NCBI GenBank assembly: GCA_008080565.1
Contig: VIKE01000012.1
Location: 1 to 64,000, forward strand
Source: Rhodocyclaceae bacterium
GTDB taxonomy: Bacteria; Pseudomonadota; Gammaproteobacteria; Burkholderiales; Rhodocyclaceae
Direction of reading: 5' to 3'
Length of the DNA: 64,000 nucleotides
Position numbers and translations under genes: made by a program. Each line of letters opens with the position of its first letter. Within the stretch, counting starts at the first letter, position 1. Of this stretch, positions 43,528-52,581 are shown piece after piece. Below the pieces are notes generated by a model. The model was not told the origin of the DNA. It saw only the letters and a program-made list of their open reading frames with translations, and searched no databases.

Positions 43528-46500
43528 GTGCTTAGCCTTTGCTGGCGATGTTTGACCAGGGCGTAAATCGCCGGGATGACCGCCAGGGTCAGAATGGTTG
43601 AAGAAATCATGCCGCCGACCATCGGTGCCGCGATGCGGCTCATGACTTCCGAGCCGGTGCCTGTCCCCCACAGGATGGGCAGCAGGCCGGCCATGATGGC
43701 CGTGACCGTCATCATCTTCGGGCGGACCCGTTCGACGGCGCCTTCCATGACCGCGGCGTAGAGGTCAGAAGCCTGCGGTCGACGGCCTTCCTTAGCGCAT
43801 TTTGCCTGCACGGCCGTCCACGCGTGGTCGAGGTAGATCAGCATGACGACGCCTGTTTCAGCCGCCACACCGGCCAGCGCGATGAAGCCGATGGCGGCGG
43901 CGACCGACAGGTTGTAGCCGAGCAGCCACATGAGCCAGATGCCGCCGACCAGCGCGAAGGGCACCGAGAGCATGACGATCAGCGTCTCGGTGATGCGGCG
44001 GAAATTGAGGTAAAGCAGCAGGAAGATGATGAGCAGGGTGACCGGGACGACAACTTTGAGTTTCTCGATGGCGCGTTCCATGTACTCGAACTGGCCGCTC
44101 CAGGTGACGTAGGTGCCGGGGGTGAATTTGACCTGCTCATTGACCGCCTTGCGCGCCTCGGCCACATAGCTGCCGATGTCGCGGTCGCGGATATCGACGT
44201 AGATGTAAGCCGAGAGCAGGGCGTTTTCGGTGCGGATGGCTGGGGCGCCGGTGCTGATTTTGACTTCGGCGACCTGACCGAGCGGGATCATGCTGGCGGC
44301 GCCGCCCATTTCGGCCGGCACTGGCACCAGCACTTCGCGGGCGATGGCTTGCGGATCGCTGCGCAGGTCGCGCGGGTAGCGCACGGTGACGCCGAAGCGT
44401 TCGCGGCCTTCGACGGTGGTGGTGACCATTTCGCCGCCGAGGGCTGCGGCGACAACATCCATCACTTCGCCAACCGTCAGGCCATAGCGGGCCAGGGCGA
44501 TGCGGTCGGGCACGATGTCGAGGTAGAAGCCGCCGGTGATCCGTTCGGCGAAGGCGCTGCTGGTGCCCGGCACGGCCTTGACGACACTTTCGATTTCCTT
44601 GGCCAGGCGTTCCATCTCAACGAGATCGGTGCCGAAAACCTTGATGCCGATGGGCGTCCGGATGCCGGTGGACAGCATGTCGATGCGCGCCTTGATCGGC
44701 ATCGTCCATGAATTGGCGACGCCGGGGAATTGCAACGCCTTGTCGAGTTCGGCGATCAGCTTGTCGGTGGTCAACCCCGGCCGCCATTCGCTTTCCGGCT
44801 TGAGGTTGATCACCGTTTCGAACATTTCCATCGGCGCCGGGTCGGTAGCGGTCTGGGCGCGACCGGCCTTGCCGAACACCGAGGCGACTTCCGGGAAGCT
44901 CTTGATGATCTTGTTCTGCGTCTGCAGCAGTTCGGCTGCTTTGGTCACCGACAGGCCGGGCAGCGTGGTCGGCATGTAGAACAGCGTGCCTTCGTTGAGC
45001 GTCGGCATGAATTCGCTGCCGAGTCGGCTGGCCGGGATGATGCTGACGGCCATGGCGATCAGGGCGAGGGCGATGGTCGTTTTCTTCCAGTTCATGACGG
45101 CGGCGATGATCGGGCGGTAAATCCGGATCAGGAAACGATTGACCGGGTTCTCGGCTTCCGGCTTGATATGGCCGCGGATGAACAGCAGCATGAGCACCGG
45201 CACCAGCGTCACCGACAGGAAGGCGGCCGCCGCCATGGCGAAGGTCTTGGTCCACGCCAGCGGTGCGAACAGCCGGCCTTCCTGGGCTTCGAGCGTGAAC
45301 ACGGGGAGGAAGGAGACGGTGATGATGAGCAGGCTGAAGAAGAGGGCGGGGCCGACTTCCTTGCAGGCAGCGATGATGGCCTCGCTGCGCGACTCGCCGG
45401 GTTTGAGCCGTTCGAGATGCTTGTGGGCGTTCTCGATCATCACGATGGCCGCATCGATCATCGCCCCGACGGCAATCGCAATGCCGCCCAAACTCATGAT
45501 GTTCGAATTGATGCCGAGCGCCCGCATGCCGATAAAGGCGGCCAAGATGCCGACCGGCAGCATGATGATGGCGACCAGCGCCGAACGCAGGTGGAGCAGG
45601 AAGACGATGCAGACCAGCGCGACGATCAGGCTTTCCTCGGCCAGCGTGCGCTTCAGCGTGGCGATAGCGCGTTCGATCAGTTCGGAGCGGTCATAGACGG
45701 TCTGGATGCTGACGCCTTCCGGCAGGCCGGCGCTGACTTCGGCGATCTTGGTCTTGACGTTGTGGATGACATCCAGCGCATTCTGGCCAAAGCGTGACAT
45801 GACGATGCCGGAAACGACCTCACCTTCGCCGTTCAGCTCGGTAATGCCGCGCCGCTCGTCGGCGACCAGTTCGACCCGGCCGATATCGGCAACGCGCACC
45901 GGCGTGCCGTTCTGGGCCTTGAGCACCAGATTCTCGATGTCGCCCTTGCCGCGCAGGTAGCCGCGGCCGCGCACCATGTATTCGGTCTCGGCCATTTCCA
46001 GCGTGCGCCCGCCGACGTCGCGGTTGGAGTTGCGGATCACCTCGGCGACGCGCATCAGCGGGATGCCGTAGGTTTTCAGCTTGATCGGGTCGACGGTGAC
46101 CTGATACTGCTGCACGAAGCCGCCGATGCTGGCGACTTCGGCGACGCCCGGCGCCTTGGCCAACTGGTAGCGCAGGTACCAGTCCTGCAAGGTGCGCAGC
46201 TCGGCCAGCGTCTTGTCCTTGGCCAGCACGGCGTACTGATAGACCCAGCCAACGCCGGTGGCATCCGGGCCGAGCGTTGGCGAGACACCCTTGGGCAGCT
46301 TGCCGGAGACCGAATTGACGTATTCCAGCACGCGAGAACGCGCCCAATAGATGTCGGTGCCGTCCTCGAAAATGACGTAGACGAAGGAGGCGCCGAAGAA
46401 GGAGAAGCCGCGGACGACCTTGGATTTCGGCACCGAGAGCAGGGCGGTGGTCAGCGGGTAGGTGACCTGGTCTTCGACGACCTGCGGCGCCTGGCCGGGG

Positions 46501-46658
46501 AATTCGGTGTACAGGATGACCTGGACGTCGGAGAGATCGGGGATGGCGTCGAGCGGGGTTTTGAGCACCGACCAGATGCCGGCGAGGATGATGAATAGCG
46601 TTGCAAGCGGGACGAGGAAGCGGTTTCTGGCTGACCAGTTGATGATGGCATTAAGCAT
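43524..46658 (-). CDS. cusA: Copper/silver RND efflux pump, inner-membrane permease
   Basis: 1044 residues, the length of CusA (1047). Twelve membrane segments with two large periplasmic loops are expected for heavy-metal RND pumps. DAIPDLSDVQVIL near residue 38 is the CusA/SilA-type signature for monovalent ions; GGIAIAVGAMIDAAIVMIEN carries the proton-relay acidic residue in TM4. It exports Cu(I) or Ag(I) through CusB and the outer-membrane factor. It is the last gene of the cus operon, separated from cusB by a 538-bp spacer with a long inverted repeat. Confidence 0.93.
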   Translation of the reverse strand: MLNAIINWSARNRFLVPLATLFIILAGIWSVLKTPLDAIPDLSDVQVILYTEFPGQAPQVVEDQVTYPLTTALLSVPKSKVVRGFSFFGASFVYVIFEDGTDIYWARSRVLEYVNSVSGKLPKGVSPTLGPDATGVGWVYQYAVLAKDKTLAELRTLQDWYLRYQLAKAPGVAEVASIGGFVQQYQVTVDPIKLKTYGIPLMRVAEVIRNSNRDVGGRTLEMAETEYMVRGRGYLRGKGDIENLVLKAQNGTPVRVADIGRVELVADERRGITELNGEGEVVSGIVMSRFGQNALDVIHNVKTKIAEVSAGLPEGVSIQTVYDRSELIERAIATLKRTLAEESLIVALVCIVFLLHLRSALVAIIMLPVGILAAFIGMRALGINSNIMSLGGIAIAVGAMIDAAIVMIENAHKHLERLKPGESRSEAIIAACKEVGPALFFSLLIITVSFLPVFTLEAQEGRLFAPLAWTKTFAMAAAAFLSVTLVPVLMLLFIRGHIKPEAENPVNRFLIRIYRPIIAAVMNWKKTTIALALIAMAVSIIPASRLGSEFMPTLNEGTLFYMPTTLPGLSVTKAAELLQTQNKIIKSFPEVASVFGKAGRAQTATDPAPMEMFETVINLKPESEWRPGLTTDKLIAELDKALQFPGVANSWTMPIKARIDMLSTGIRTPIGIKVFGTDLVEMERLAKEIESVVKAVPGTSSAFAERITGGFYLDIVPDRIALARYGLTVGEVMDVVAAALGGEMVTTTVEGRERFGVTVRYPRDLRSDPQAIAREVLVPVPAEMGGAASMIPLGQVAEVKISTGAPAIRTENALLSAYIYVDIRDRDIGSYVAEARKAVNEQVKFTPGTYVTWSGQFEYMERAIEKLKVVVPVTLLIIFLLLYLNFRRITETLIVMLSVPFALVGGIWLMWLLGYNLSVAAAIGFIALAGVAAETGVVMLIYLDHAWTAVQAKCAKEGRRPQASDLYAAVMEGAVERVRPKMMTVTAIMAGLLPILWGTGTGSEVMSRIAAPMVGGMISSTILTLAVIPAIYALVKHRQQRLST

Positions 46659-46737
46659 GAGGCGCTTTTCTGTGGGGTTTGCCCTGGATCGGCGTGCGGG
46701 CGGGTAATTGGCATGGGGTTCCGCCTTGCTGGCGGGC

Positions 46738-47196
46738 GTACTTTCTTTTGTGTGGCCAAAAGAAAGTAGCCAAAGAAAAGGCCACCCCTGGGTCGGTGCC
46801 GGCTGCGCCGGTTCCCTGTGCTACTCGGAATGCCGGGCGGCTGCGGAACTCGGGGCTGCGCCCCTCAGACAGTCCTCGCCGACTGCCCCCGGCCTTCCTG
46901 CGTTGCTCGGCACCTCTCAAGGGGCCCATTTCAGTTTTGGGCGTTTTTTCCGGTTGACCGTGGAAACCGGTTTTTTGCGACGAAATGGTGAGCCCGGACG
47001 CCTTTGGGGTCCCCGTGGAAGGCGCTGAGCAACGCAGGAAGGCCGGGGGTAGTCGGCTGGCGTTGTTTGAGCCGGAGGCGAGTTTAGCCAGCCGCCCGGC
47101 GTTCCGAGTAGCGCAAGGAACCGGCAAAGCCGGCGCAGCCCCCGGGGTCGCCTTTTCTTTGGCTACTTTCTTTTGGCGAAGCAAAAGAAAGTACGC
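46738..47196. repeat. Long imperfect inverted repeat (about 175-bp arms)
   Basis: Left arm about 46738-46914 and right arm about 47019-47196 are inverted copies, both containing GCCAAAAGAAAGTAGCCAAA, separated by about 100 bp that holds a dispersed repeat copy. The arms give long open but non-genic reading frames. Such KESKE/AAAGAAAGT elements are common between genes in beta- and gammaproteobacteria. Here it lies between cusB and cusA and could fold in the transcript, lowering cusA expression. Confidence 0.8.
46929..46963 (-). repeat. Dispersed 35-bp repeat, copy 11
   Basis: TTTCAGTTTTGGGCGTTTTT then TCCGGTTGACCGTGG, at the centre of the long inverted repeat. Confidence 0.9.
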
Positions 47197-48723
47197 TCAT
47201 TTCCGCGCCACCGAAGTCACCACCCATTCCCCCGGCCCTCGCTCAACAAACTCAAACTCCACCGCCGCGCCCGGCTTCAAACCCGAAACCAGCCCAGCAT
47301 TCGCCAAAACAAAATCCATCTTCATCGCTGGCCATTTCAAACTGGCCACCGGCTCATGCGAAATCGTCACGCTTCCAGAAGCAGCATCAACGGCATTCAA
47401 AACCCCAACCGCCTTATGCCCAACCACCGCCGGCTGGGCAGTAGCAGAAGGAGCATCAGCCTTCTGCATCCCCCCCAACGCCGCCTTCAAATTACTCTCG
47501 GCATCAATCAGGAAATTGGCCGACGAAACCACCATCTCCCCTTCCTTGACCCCCTCCAGCACCTGCACGAATTCGCTGCCCCGCGCCCCAAGCTTCACAG
47601 CCCGCGGCTCAAATCGCCCTTCGGCCAACTGCACGATGACCACCTGCTTGCTCCCGCTATCGATCACCGCCGAGTTCGGCACGGTGACGACCGACGAAGC
47701 CCCGGCCACCGGAATCTCCACCTCGGCATACATCGCCGGCTTCAATCGACCCTTCGGATTGGCCAGTTCAATACGCACCGGCACCGTCCGCGTTTCCGCC
47801 TTCAGCGTTGGATAAACGTAAGCGATACGCCCCTCAAAGACCTCGCCAGGATAGGCGTTGATCCGGATTCGCGCCTTCTGTCCGACAACCACCGCAGCAA
47901 TGTCCTGCTCGAAGACATCAGCCTGGACCCAGACGCTGGAAATGTCGGCAATCTGGTAGAGCATCTCGCCCGGCATGAAACGCATGCCCTGGACGGCTTT
48001 CTTCTCGGTGACGATGCCGGCCACCGGCGCGCGGAAGGTCAGCGTGCGTTTGGCGTTGCCGGACTGAGCCAGCGACTTGATCTGTTCGTCGGAAATGTCC
48101 CAGTTTTTCAGGCGTTGCAGGCTGGAGTCGGCCAACTGCTTCATCGCCGACTGCGCTTCGCCGCCGGCCTCATTGAGCTTGCCGACACCTTGCGCGGCGA
48201 TGGCATATTCGCGTTGGGCCGAGACCAGTTCCGGGCTGTACACCTCGAACAGCGGCTGGCCACGGCCGACCGGCTGGCCGGTGGTGTTGACGTGCAGGCG
48301 CTCGATGTAGCCTTCGAACTTGGCGGTTACCGTGTAGGTCCGGCTTTCGTCGATTTCGACCCGGCCGCTGGCGCGCACGTTCTTGTCGAGCACCTGCAGC
48401 GTGGCCGGCTCGGCCTTGACGCCCATTTTCTGGATTTTCTCGGCGCTGATCTTCAGGCCGCTGTCGCCTGCTGCATCGTCCTCGCCCTCATAGACGGGAA
48501 TGTAGTCCATGCCCATCGGATCCTTCTTCGGCGTCGGCGAAGTGTCGGGCAGACCCATCGGATTGCGGTAATAGAGCAATTTCGGTTTTTGCCCTTTTTC
48601 CGGGTTGACCGTGGAAGTCTGCTCAACAGCATCCGTTTTTTGCCGGGCTAACTGATAGCCGCCGGCAAAACCCCCGACGGTCAAGGCGACGGCAATAAAA
48701 ATGAACAGCGGGCCGTTTTTCAC
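47197..48723 (-). CDS. cusB: RND periplasmic adaptor CusB with C-terminal CusF-like domain
   Basis: 508 residues. An N-terminal membrane anchor (about 8-25), a heavy-metal-binding segment (YYRNPMGLPDTSPTPKKDPM), then barrel-sandwich, helical hairpin and beta-barrel adaptor domains to about 390. The last 80 residues form a CusF-like Cu(I)/Ag(I) domain with HEPVASLKWPAMKMDF. The GTG start overlaps the ancestral stop of the outer-membrane-factor gene (GTGA). A repeat copy lies in frame at 48580-48614 and encodes STVNPEKGQKPKL between the anchor and the metal segment. Confidence 0.92.
   Translation of the reverse strand: MKNGPLFIFIAVALTVGGFAGGYQLARQKTDAVEQTSTVNPEKGQKPKLLYYRNPMGLPDTSPTPKKDPMGMDYIPVYEGEDDAAGDSGLKISAEKIQKMGVKAEPATLQVLDKNVRASGRVEIDESRTYTVTAKFEGYIERLHVNTTGQPVGRGQPLFEVYSPELVSAQREYAIAAQGVGKLNEAGGEAQSAMKQLADSSLQRLKNWDISDEQIKSLAQSGNAKRTLTFRAPVAGIVTEKKAVQGMRFMPGEMLYQIADISSVWVQADVFEQDIAAVVVGQKARIRINAYPGEVFEGRIAYVYPTLKAETRTVPVRIELANPKGRLKPAMYAEVEIPVAGASSVVTVPNSAVIDSGSKQVVIVQLAEGRFEPRAVKLGARGSEFVQVLEGVKEGEMVVSSANFLIDAESNLKAALGGMQKADAPSATAQPAVVGHKAVGVLNAVDAASGSVTISHEPVASLKWPAMKMDFVLANAGLVSGLKPGAAVEFEFVERGPGEWVVTSVARK
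48580..48614 (-). repeat. Dispersed 35-bp repeat, copy 12 (inside cusB)
   Basis: ATTTCGGTTTTTGCCCTTTT then TCCGGGTTGACCGTGG in the linker-coding part of cusB. Confidence 0.75.
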
Positions 48724-49894
48724 AGGTCTTCTCCAAGCAGGCGTTCGATCTCGGCCAGCCGTATTTGCTGGCTGGCCTGGGCGCGCAGCAGCGCGAGGCG
48801 GGCGTTGCGGATCTGGCGCTGGGCTGCGGCAGCAGGCGGGTGCGGGTGATCTGCTCGGTCGTCCTGGCCCCTTCGAGATTGCTCAGGGCGGCGTTGAGGT
48901 CGCCCTGCAGCCGGTGGCCGAGCGCTTCCTTGCGCGCCGCCGCCGCTTCGAGCATGCGTTCGCTTTCGCGCTCCTGGCTGCGCCGGGTGCCCTGCTGCAA
49001 CGGCAGGTTCATTTCCAGCATCAGGCTCCAGGCATCAACGCGGTTGCCGACCTGCATCGGCGCGACGCCCAGCGTCAGGTCGGGATAGCGATTGCGGTAG
49101 GCCAGCTCGCGGCTCTTTTCGGCGCCGCCAACGCGGGCGGCTTCGATGGCCAGTAGCGGATTGGCGGCAAGCAGGCGGTCGTTCAGCACAGCGCCATCGA
49201 GCCGGGCGGGGATAGTCCGCAACGCCGCCGGTTCGGCCAGCGCCGCACCGCTCGGCCGGGCCAGCATGGCGTTGATGAAGACCATCTGGTGATGGAGCTC
49301 GCTTTCCATACCGACCAGTTCGGCATCCATCGCGCTGCGCTCAAGCTGGGCGCGGATGGCGTCCTGTTGCGCGGCAAGGCCGCCGGCGTAGCGGGCCTGG
49401 GCGATCTGTTCGAGGCGGCGGGTCAGCTCGATGTTCTCGCGGGTCAGTTGCAGCGACTGACCGGTCAGCCAGTATTGCGCATAGAGCGTCTTGATGCGGC
49501 TGGCCACTTCAGCCCAGGTGTCGCTGGCCCGGCCATCAGCCTGCCTCGCTTCAGCGCTGGCCACGTCACGCTTCAGATCGCGCTTGCCCCAGAAAGGCAG
49601 CGGCTGCATCAGCGTGTATTTGGTGTCGCCCGTCCGCGTTGGGTCGAGCGTCGCATTCTGGCTGCCGTTGCGCGTGATGTTTTCCAGCTCGATGCGCAGC
49701 ACCGGGTCGGGCAGGGCGCCGGCCGGCTGGATGCGTTCGCGGGCTGCCTCGGCTTCGAGGCGGACCATGCGGACATCCGGACTGTGCTCGCGGGCAGCGG
49801 CGAGCAGCGATTCAACACTGGCGCCGGGCAGCGGCTCGGCGCCCTGGGCGGCCAGCGCGGTGAGCAGGAGGGCGAGAAGCAGCGGACGTTTCAT
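48720..49894 (-). pseudogene. cusC: Outer-membrane factor CusC-like (TolC family), 3' deletion and frameshift
   Basis: Intact TolC-family reading to about 355 residues, from a signal peptide (MKRPLLLALLL) through two OEP repeats to EQITRTRLLPQ. The frame then runs into nonsense and continues to 48623 inside cusB. In the shifted frame the expected end appears: QRQIRNARLALLRAQASQ, continuing to EIERLLGEDL and a stop at 48720 overlapping the cusB start. About 30 codons and the frame are lost near 48820-48830. The channel would lack part of its last helical hairpin, so it is probably non-functional unless the gap is a sequencing error. Confidence 0.75.
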
Positions 49895-49902
49895 GGGCAG
49901 CC

Positions 49903-50472
49903 TCAATGGCGATGGCGTTTGCCATCCTTGTGAATATGCTCGCCGGGGGCGGGGGCTGGCGTTTCGGCAACCGTTTCAGGCGTTGGCGCCGGCTGCTCTG
50001 CCACCGTCGATGCCACCACTTCCGGCGCAGCGAAAGCCGATGCCGAGACGCCGATGCCATGCCGATAAACCATTTCGCCGCCCAGCCAGCCGGTCACCCC
50101 CAGGCTGGCGGAAATGGCCAGCATGATCGGCAGCAAGGCCGCATGCACCGGGCGTTCAGCGCGTTGGCGCAGGCCATCCCAGACCGCCAGCCCAATCAGC
50201 ACGGCCGTGCACGCCAGCGCCCAGTTGCGATGGCGGAGCATGACCAGATGACCGGCACCATCGTGTTCCACTGTCTGAAAGGCATACCAGCCCAGCGCCG
50301 CCGCGACCCAAGCGCCAAGTGCGGCAAACAGGACAAGCAGGCGACCGCTGGCCGTGAATGTCGGATTGACCGGCCGCAACCGGCCAAGCAGCAAGAGCAG
50401 CGTGGCCGTGACAGCAAGGGCAATCGGAAAATGGACGACCGCCGGATGCCAGTTGGGGATGATTTCAGGCAT
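49903..50472 (-). CDS. DUF2231-like membrane protein with His-rich tail
   Basis: 189 residues, four membrane segments (about 10-30, 45-65, 83-100, 115-135) with the family pattern WHPAVVHFPIALA at the start. The C-terminal tail is Pro/Ala-rich and ends EHIHKDGKRHRH, likely to bind metal. It lies between cusF and cusC in the copper operon, so it probably has an accessory role in metal handling; biochemical function unknown. Confidence 0.8.
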   Translation of the reverse strand: MPEIIPNWHPAVVHFPIALAVTATLLLLLGRLRPVNPTFTASGRLLVLFAALGAWVAAALGWYAFQTVEHDGAGHLVMLRHRNWALACTAVLIGLAVWDGLRQRAERPVHAALLPIMLAISASLGVTGWLGGEMVYRHGIGVSASAFAAPEVVASTVAEQPAPTPETVAETPAPAPGEHIHKDGKRHRH

Positions 50473-50484
50473 CGGCGAAGCGGC

Positions 50485-50802
50485 CTACTTGGCCATCTCG
50501 TAGCGGCTGACGATGGCATTGCCGCCCCTCATCTCGGCCGCGAACCTGATCTTGTCACCGGCCTTGAGCTTGCCCAGCCATGCCTTGTCGGCAACGCCGA
50601 AAGCCATGGTCATCGGCGGCATGCCGATGCTGTCGAGCTGGCCGTGCTGGATGACGACCTCACCGGCCTTGGCATCGATTTTCTTGACCACGCCATCGCT
50701 CAGCGGGGCGGATTGAACAGTGGCCGGCTTGTGCGCACCATGATCGTGCTGGGCAAAAGCGGGGAGGCTGAGGGAAAGCATGAGGGCAAGCAGCAGGCGC
50801 AT
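50485..50802 (-). CDS. cusF: CusF-like periplasmic copper/silver-binding protein
   Basis: 105 residues with a signal peptide, then an HDHGAH metal-binding stretch and a CusF beta-barrel. The binding segment HGQLDSIGMPPMTM aligns with the CusF site H-x7-W-x2-M-x-M, but Met replaces the Trp that packs against the metal. It is the first gene of the cus operon and should pass Cu(I)/Ag(I) to CusB. A CopR/CusR-type box lies upstream at 50869. Confidence 0.85.
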   Translation of the reverse strand: MRLLLALMLSLSLPAFAQHDHGAHKPATVQSAPLSDGVVKKIDAKAGEVVIQHGQLDSIGMPPMTMAFGVADKAWLGKLKAGDKIRFAAEMRGGNAIVSRYEMAK

Positions 50803-50868
50803 GGCGGTTCCTTGGAGGATGGATGCGGCGATTCTGCGCTGCGGCGGCCGTCAGGCGGCTGACGGCAA

Positions 50869-50886
50869 GATTACAAGTTTGTAATC
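50869..50886. promoter_or_regulatory. CopR/CusR-type palindromic operator
   Basis: GATTACAA-GT-TTGTAATC, perfect 8-bp arms, 66 bp ahead of the cusF start. It matches the TTACA-N-TGTAA style of copper-responsive OmpR-type regulators. No CusRS genes are in the window. Confidence 0.65.
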
Positions 50887-51097
50887 GGGAAAATTGGGTT
50901 CTGCTGTCGGGGCGCTATTTGTGAGGGGGTATTGGACGGCATACGGCCAAGAGTAGAAGTTCGCTTACCGGAAGCCAATGTCAGCAATGAACCTGTTGCC
51001 GCCATTCACCTTTGGTTAAAAGCTGTCAGACGTGAACCAATGCATACGCCCCTAGGTTTTCACCAAAGGGGCGCTACAGGGTAACTGGCTAAGCTAT

Positions 51098-51697
51098 TTA
51101 GGCGGCTTTGCTCTTGAAACGGGTGAAGCCTAAGCCAGCTACGCCGAGCGCAACGAGGACCAACGAGGCGGGTTCTGGGATTTCGTTTGCGGACATTTTT
51201 TCCCAGTTGGTGAAGGCCATATAGTCCATTCCATTACCGTAGCTATAAGCGCCAGTCCAAGCATTACTTCCCACGTAATCATTGCCCGAAGTGTTAACCC
51301 ACCACGCAGAGGTAACCGAGCTTCCAGAAACTTGGTACGGAACCCACATTTCACAGAATCCGCCACGATTGCAACTCTGAACAAGTTCAGGACGGAAGTC
51401 AAAATTATAGACAGTGCCATTAACATTGACGTTATCAACTAAAACTTGAGCAAAAAGGGCGGTCAATGCTGAGACGGCGCCTTGCTGAGTCGTGAAGTCA
51501 AATAGAGAGCTATTGCAGCCTCCATACATTGAGGAACAAGAGTCGCCAAAGGTCACCGAATACAGCTCACCATTAATGTCGATTCCATTCGCACCGACCA
51601 ACTTATTATTCTGAATGTCATAAACGACTCCAGCGTTGGCGTTTGCGGAGATTGCTAGAGCGCAGACCCAAACCAGACTGAGCCAAAAGTTTTTCAT
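51098..51697 (-). CDS. PEP-CTERM exported protein
   Basis: 199 residues: a signal peptide (cleaved near ANA), a beta-rich body with several cysteines, and a C-terminal sorting tail IPEPASLVLVALGVAGLGF followed by basic residues. Exosortase recognises this PEP signal and attaches such proteins to the surface in exopolysaccharide-producing Gram-negative bacteria. The body has no known domain. A CRP-type site lies 115 bp upstream. Confidence 0.88.
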   Translation of the reverse strand: MKNFWLSLVWVCALAISANANAGVVYDIQNNKLVGANGIDINGELYSVTFGDSCSSMYGGCNSSLFDFTTQQGAVSALTALFAQVLVDNVNVNGTVYNFDFRPELVQSCNRGGFCEMWVPYQVSGSSVTSAWWVNTSGNDYVGSNAWTGAYSYGNGMDYMAFTNWEKMSANEIPEPASLVLVALGVAGLGFTRFKSKAA

Positions 51698-51811
51698 TAT
51701 TTTCCCCTTGTAATTAATCGTAATCAGACAGAATGTGTGGACTAAGGTAGGCAGTGGGCCTTGTTTTGATAGTCATCATTGGACATTCTTTTCCACTTAT
51801 GAAAATTCAAC

Positions 51812-51827
51812 TGTGAGGCTTCTCACA
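51812..51827. promoter_or_regulatory. CRP-type binding site
   Basis: TGTGAGGCTTCTCACA is a perfect TGTGA-N6-TCACA palindrome, 115 bp ahead of the PEP-CTERM gene. Confidence 0.5.
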
Positions 51828-52038
51828 TTTCGTGGTTCAAGGCTGATGAAGGAGTTTATACGCATCAGTTAATTTGAATTTACGGTTGGGGCTAAGCGCG
51901 GCCTACCAGTTCTAGTCAGTTGTCCTAAGGGTTGAGGACAGCTTTGGGCACACAACTGCCGACCAACACAGGCTGGTCAATGATGTGATTTCGGCTGCTT
52001 ATCGCCGATTCGTTTGAATGGCCGAGCCATCGCGATTC

Positions 52039-52091
52039 TCCGGTCAACCGGACTTGCTACGGTCAACCGGAAAAAATGCCCAAAATTGAAA
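52039..52091 (+). repeat. Dispersed 35-bp repeat, copy 13, with adjacent half copy
   Basis: A half copy CCGGTCAACCGG (52040-52051) is followed by a full copy GCTACGGTCAACCGGAAAAA-ATGCCCAAAATTGAAA (52056-52091). Confidence 0.9.
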
Positions 52092-52219
52092 TGCAAAAAT
52101 TCCGGCCAGGTCGAGGGCTCTGTTCGCACCTGTTTTGCGGAACCATTACTTTCGGGATGCTGGCGCAACAGCCGGCAACTTGAGGCAGTATGTTGGACTC
52201 CGTTCATTCGGGATAACCC

Positions 52220-52552
52220 ATGGAACTGTTGCGTCTGAGTCTGTTGTTTGCCGTCACTGCCGTTGCCGAAATTGTTGGTTGTTACCTGCCGTGGCTGGTC
52301 GTGAAGCAAGGCAAAAGTCTCCTCTTGCTCCTTCCGGCGGCGCTTTCGCTGGCACTTTTCGCCTGGCTGCTGACCCTGCATCCGACTGCGGCGGGGAGAA
52401 CTTATGCCGCGTACGGCGGGGTGTATATTGCCGTCGCACTGCTCTGGCTGCATTTCGTCGATGGTATCGCGCTGACACGCTGGGATGCGCTGGGTGCGGG
52501 CGTTGCCCTTGTTGGCATGGCGGTGATTGCGCTGCAGCCTTCGGTGGCCTGA
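52220..52552 (+). CDS. ynfA: YnfA/UPF0060-family membrane protein
   Basis: 110 residues, four membrane segments, with the family blocks [27 protein letters not shown] and WLHFVDG. YnfA is a small inner-membrane protein related to SMR-type drug transporters; its physiological substrate is uncertain. It is followed by chrA 29 bp later, so they may be co-transcribed. Confidence 0.9.
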   Translation: MELLRLSLLFAVTAVAEIVGCYLPWLVVKQGKSLLLLLPAALSLALFAWLLTLHPTAAGRTYAAYGGVYIAVALLWLHFVDGIALTRWDALGAGVALVGMAVIALQPSVA

Positions 52553-52581
52553 TTACAGTCATTGAATAACCATTTCTGATC

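Larger units (their letters stand above)
51698..52219. other. 522-bp intergenic region
   Basis: Holds the CRP-like site (51812), a dispersed repeat with an adjacent half copy (52039-52091) and the divergent promoters of the PEP-CTERM gene and ynfA. Reading frames here are unconvincing. Confidence 0.5.

Noticed and set aside
46659..47196. Reading frames in the cusA/cusB spacer as small genes
   Set aside because: They arise from the inverted repeat, have mirrored translations and no ribosome-binding sites.
51977..52238. Overlapping short frames upstream of ynfA
   Set aside because: They run through the dispersed repeat and have no start signals or family resemblance.
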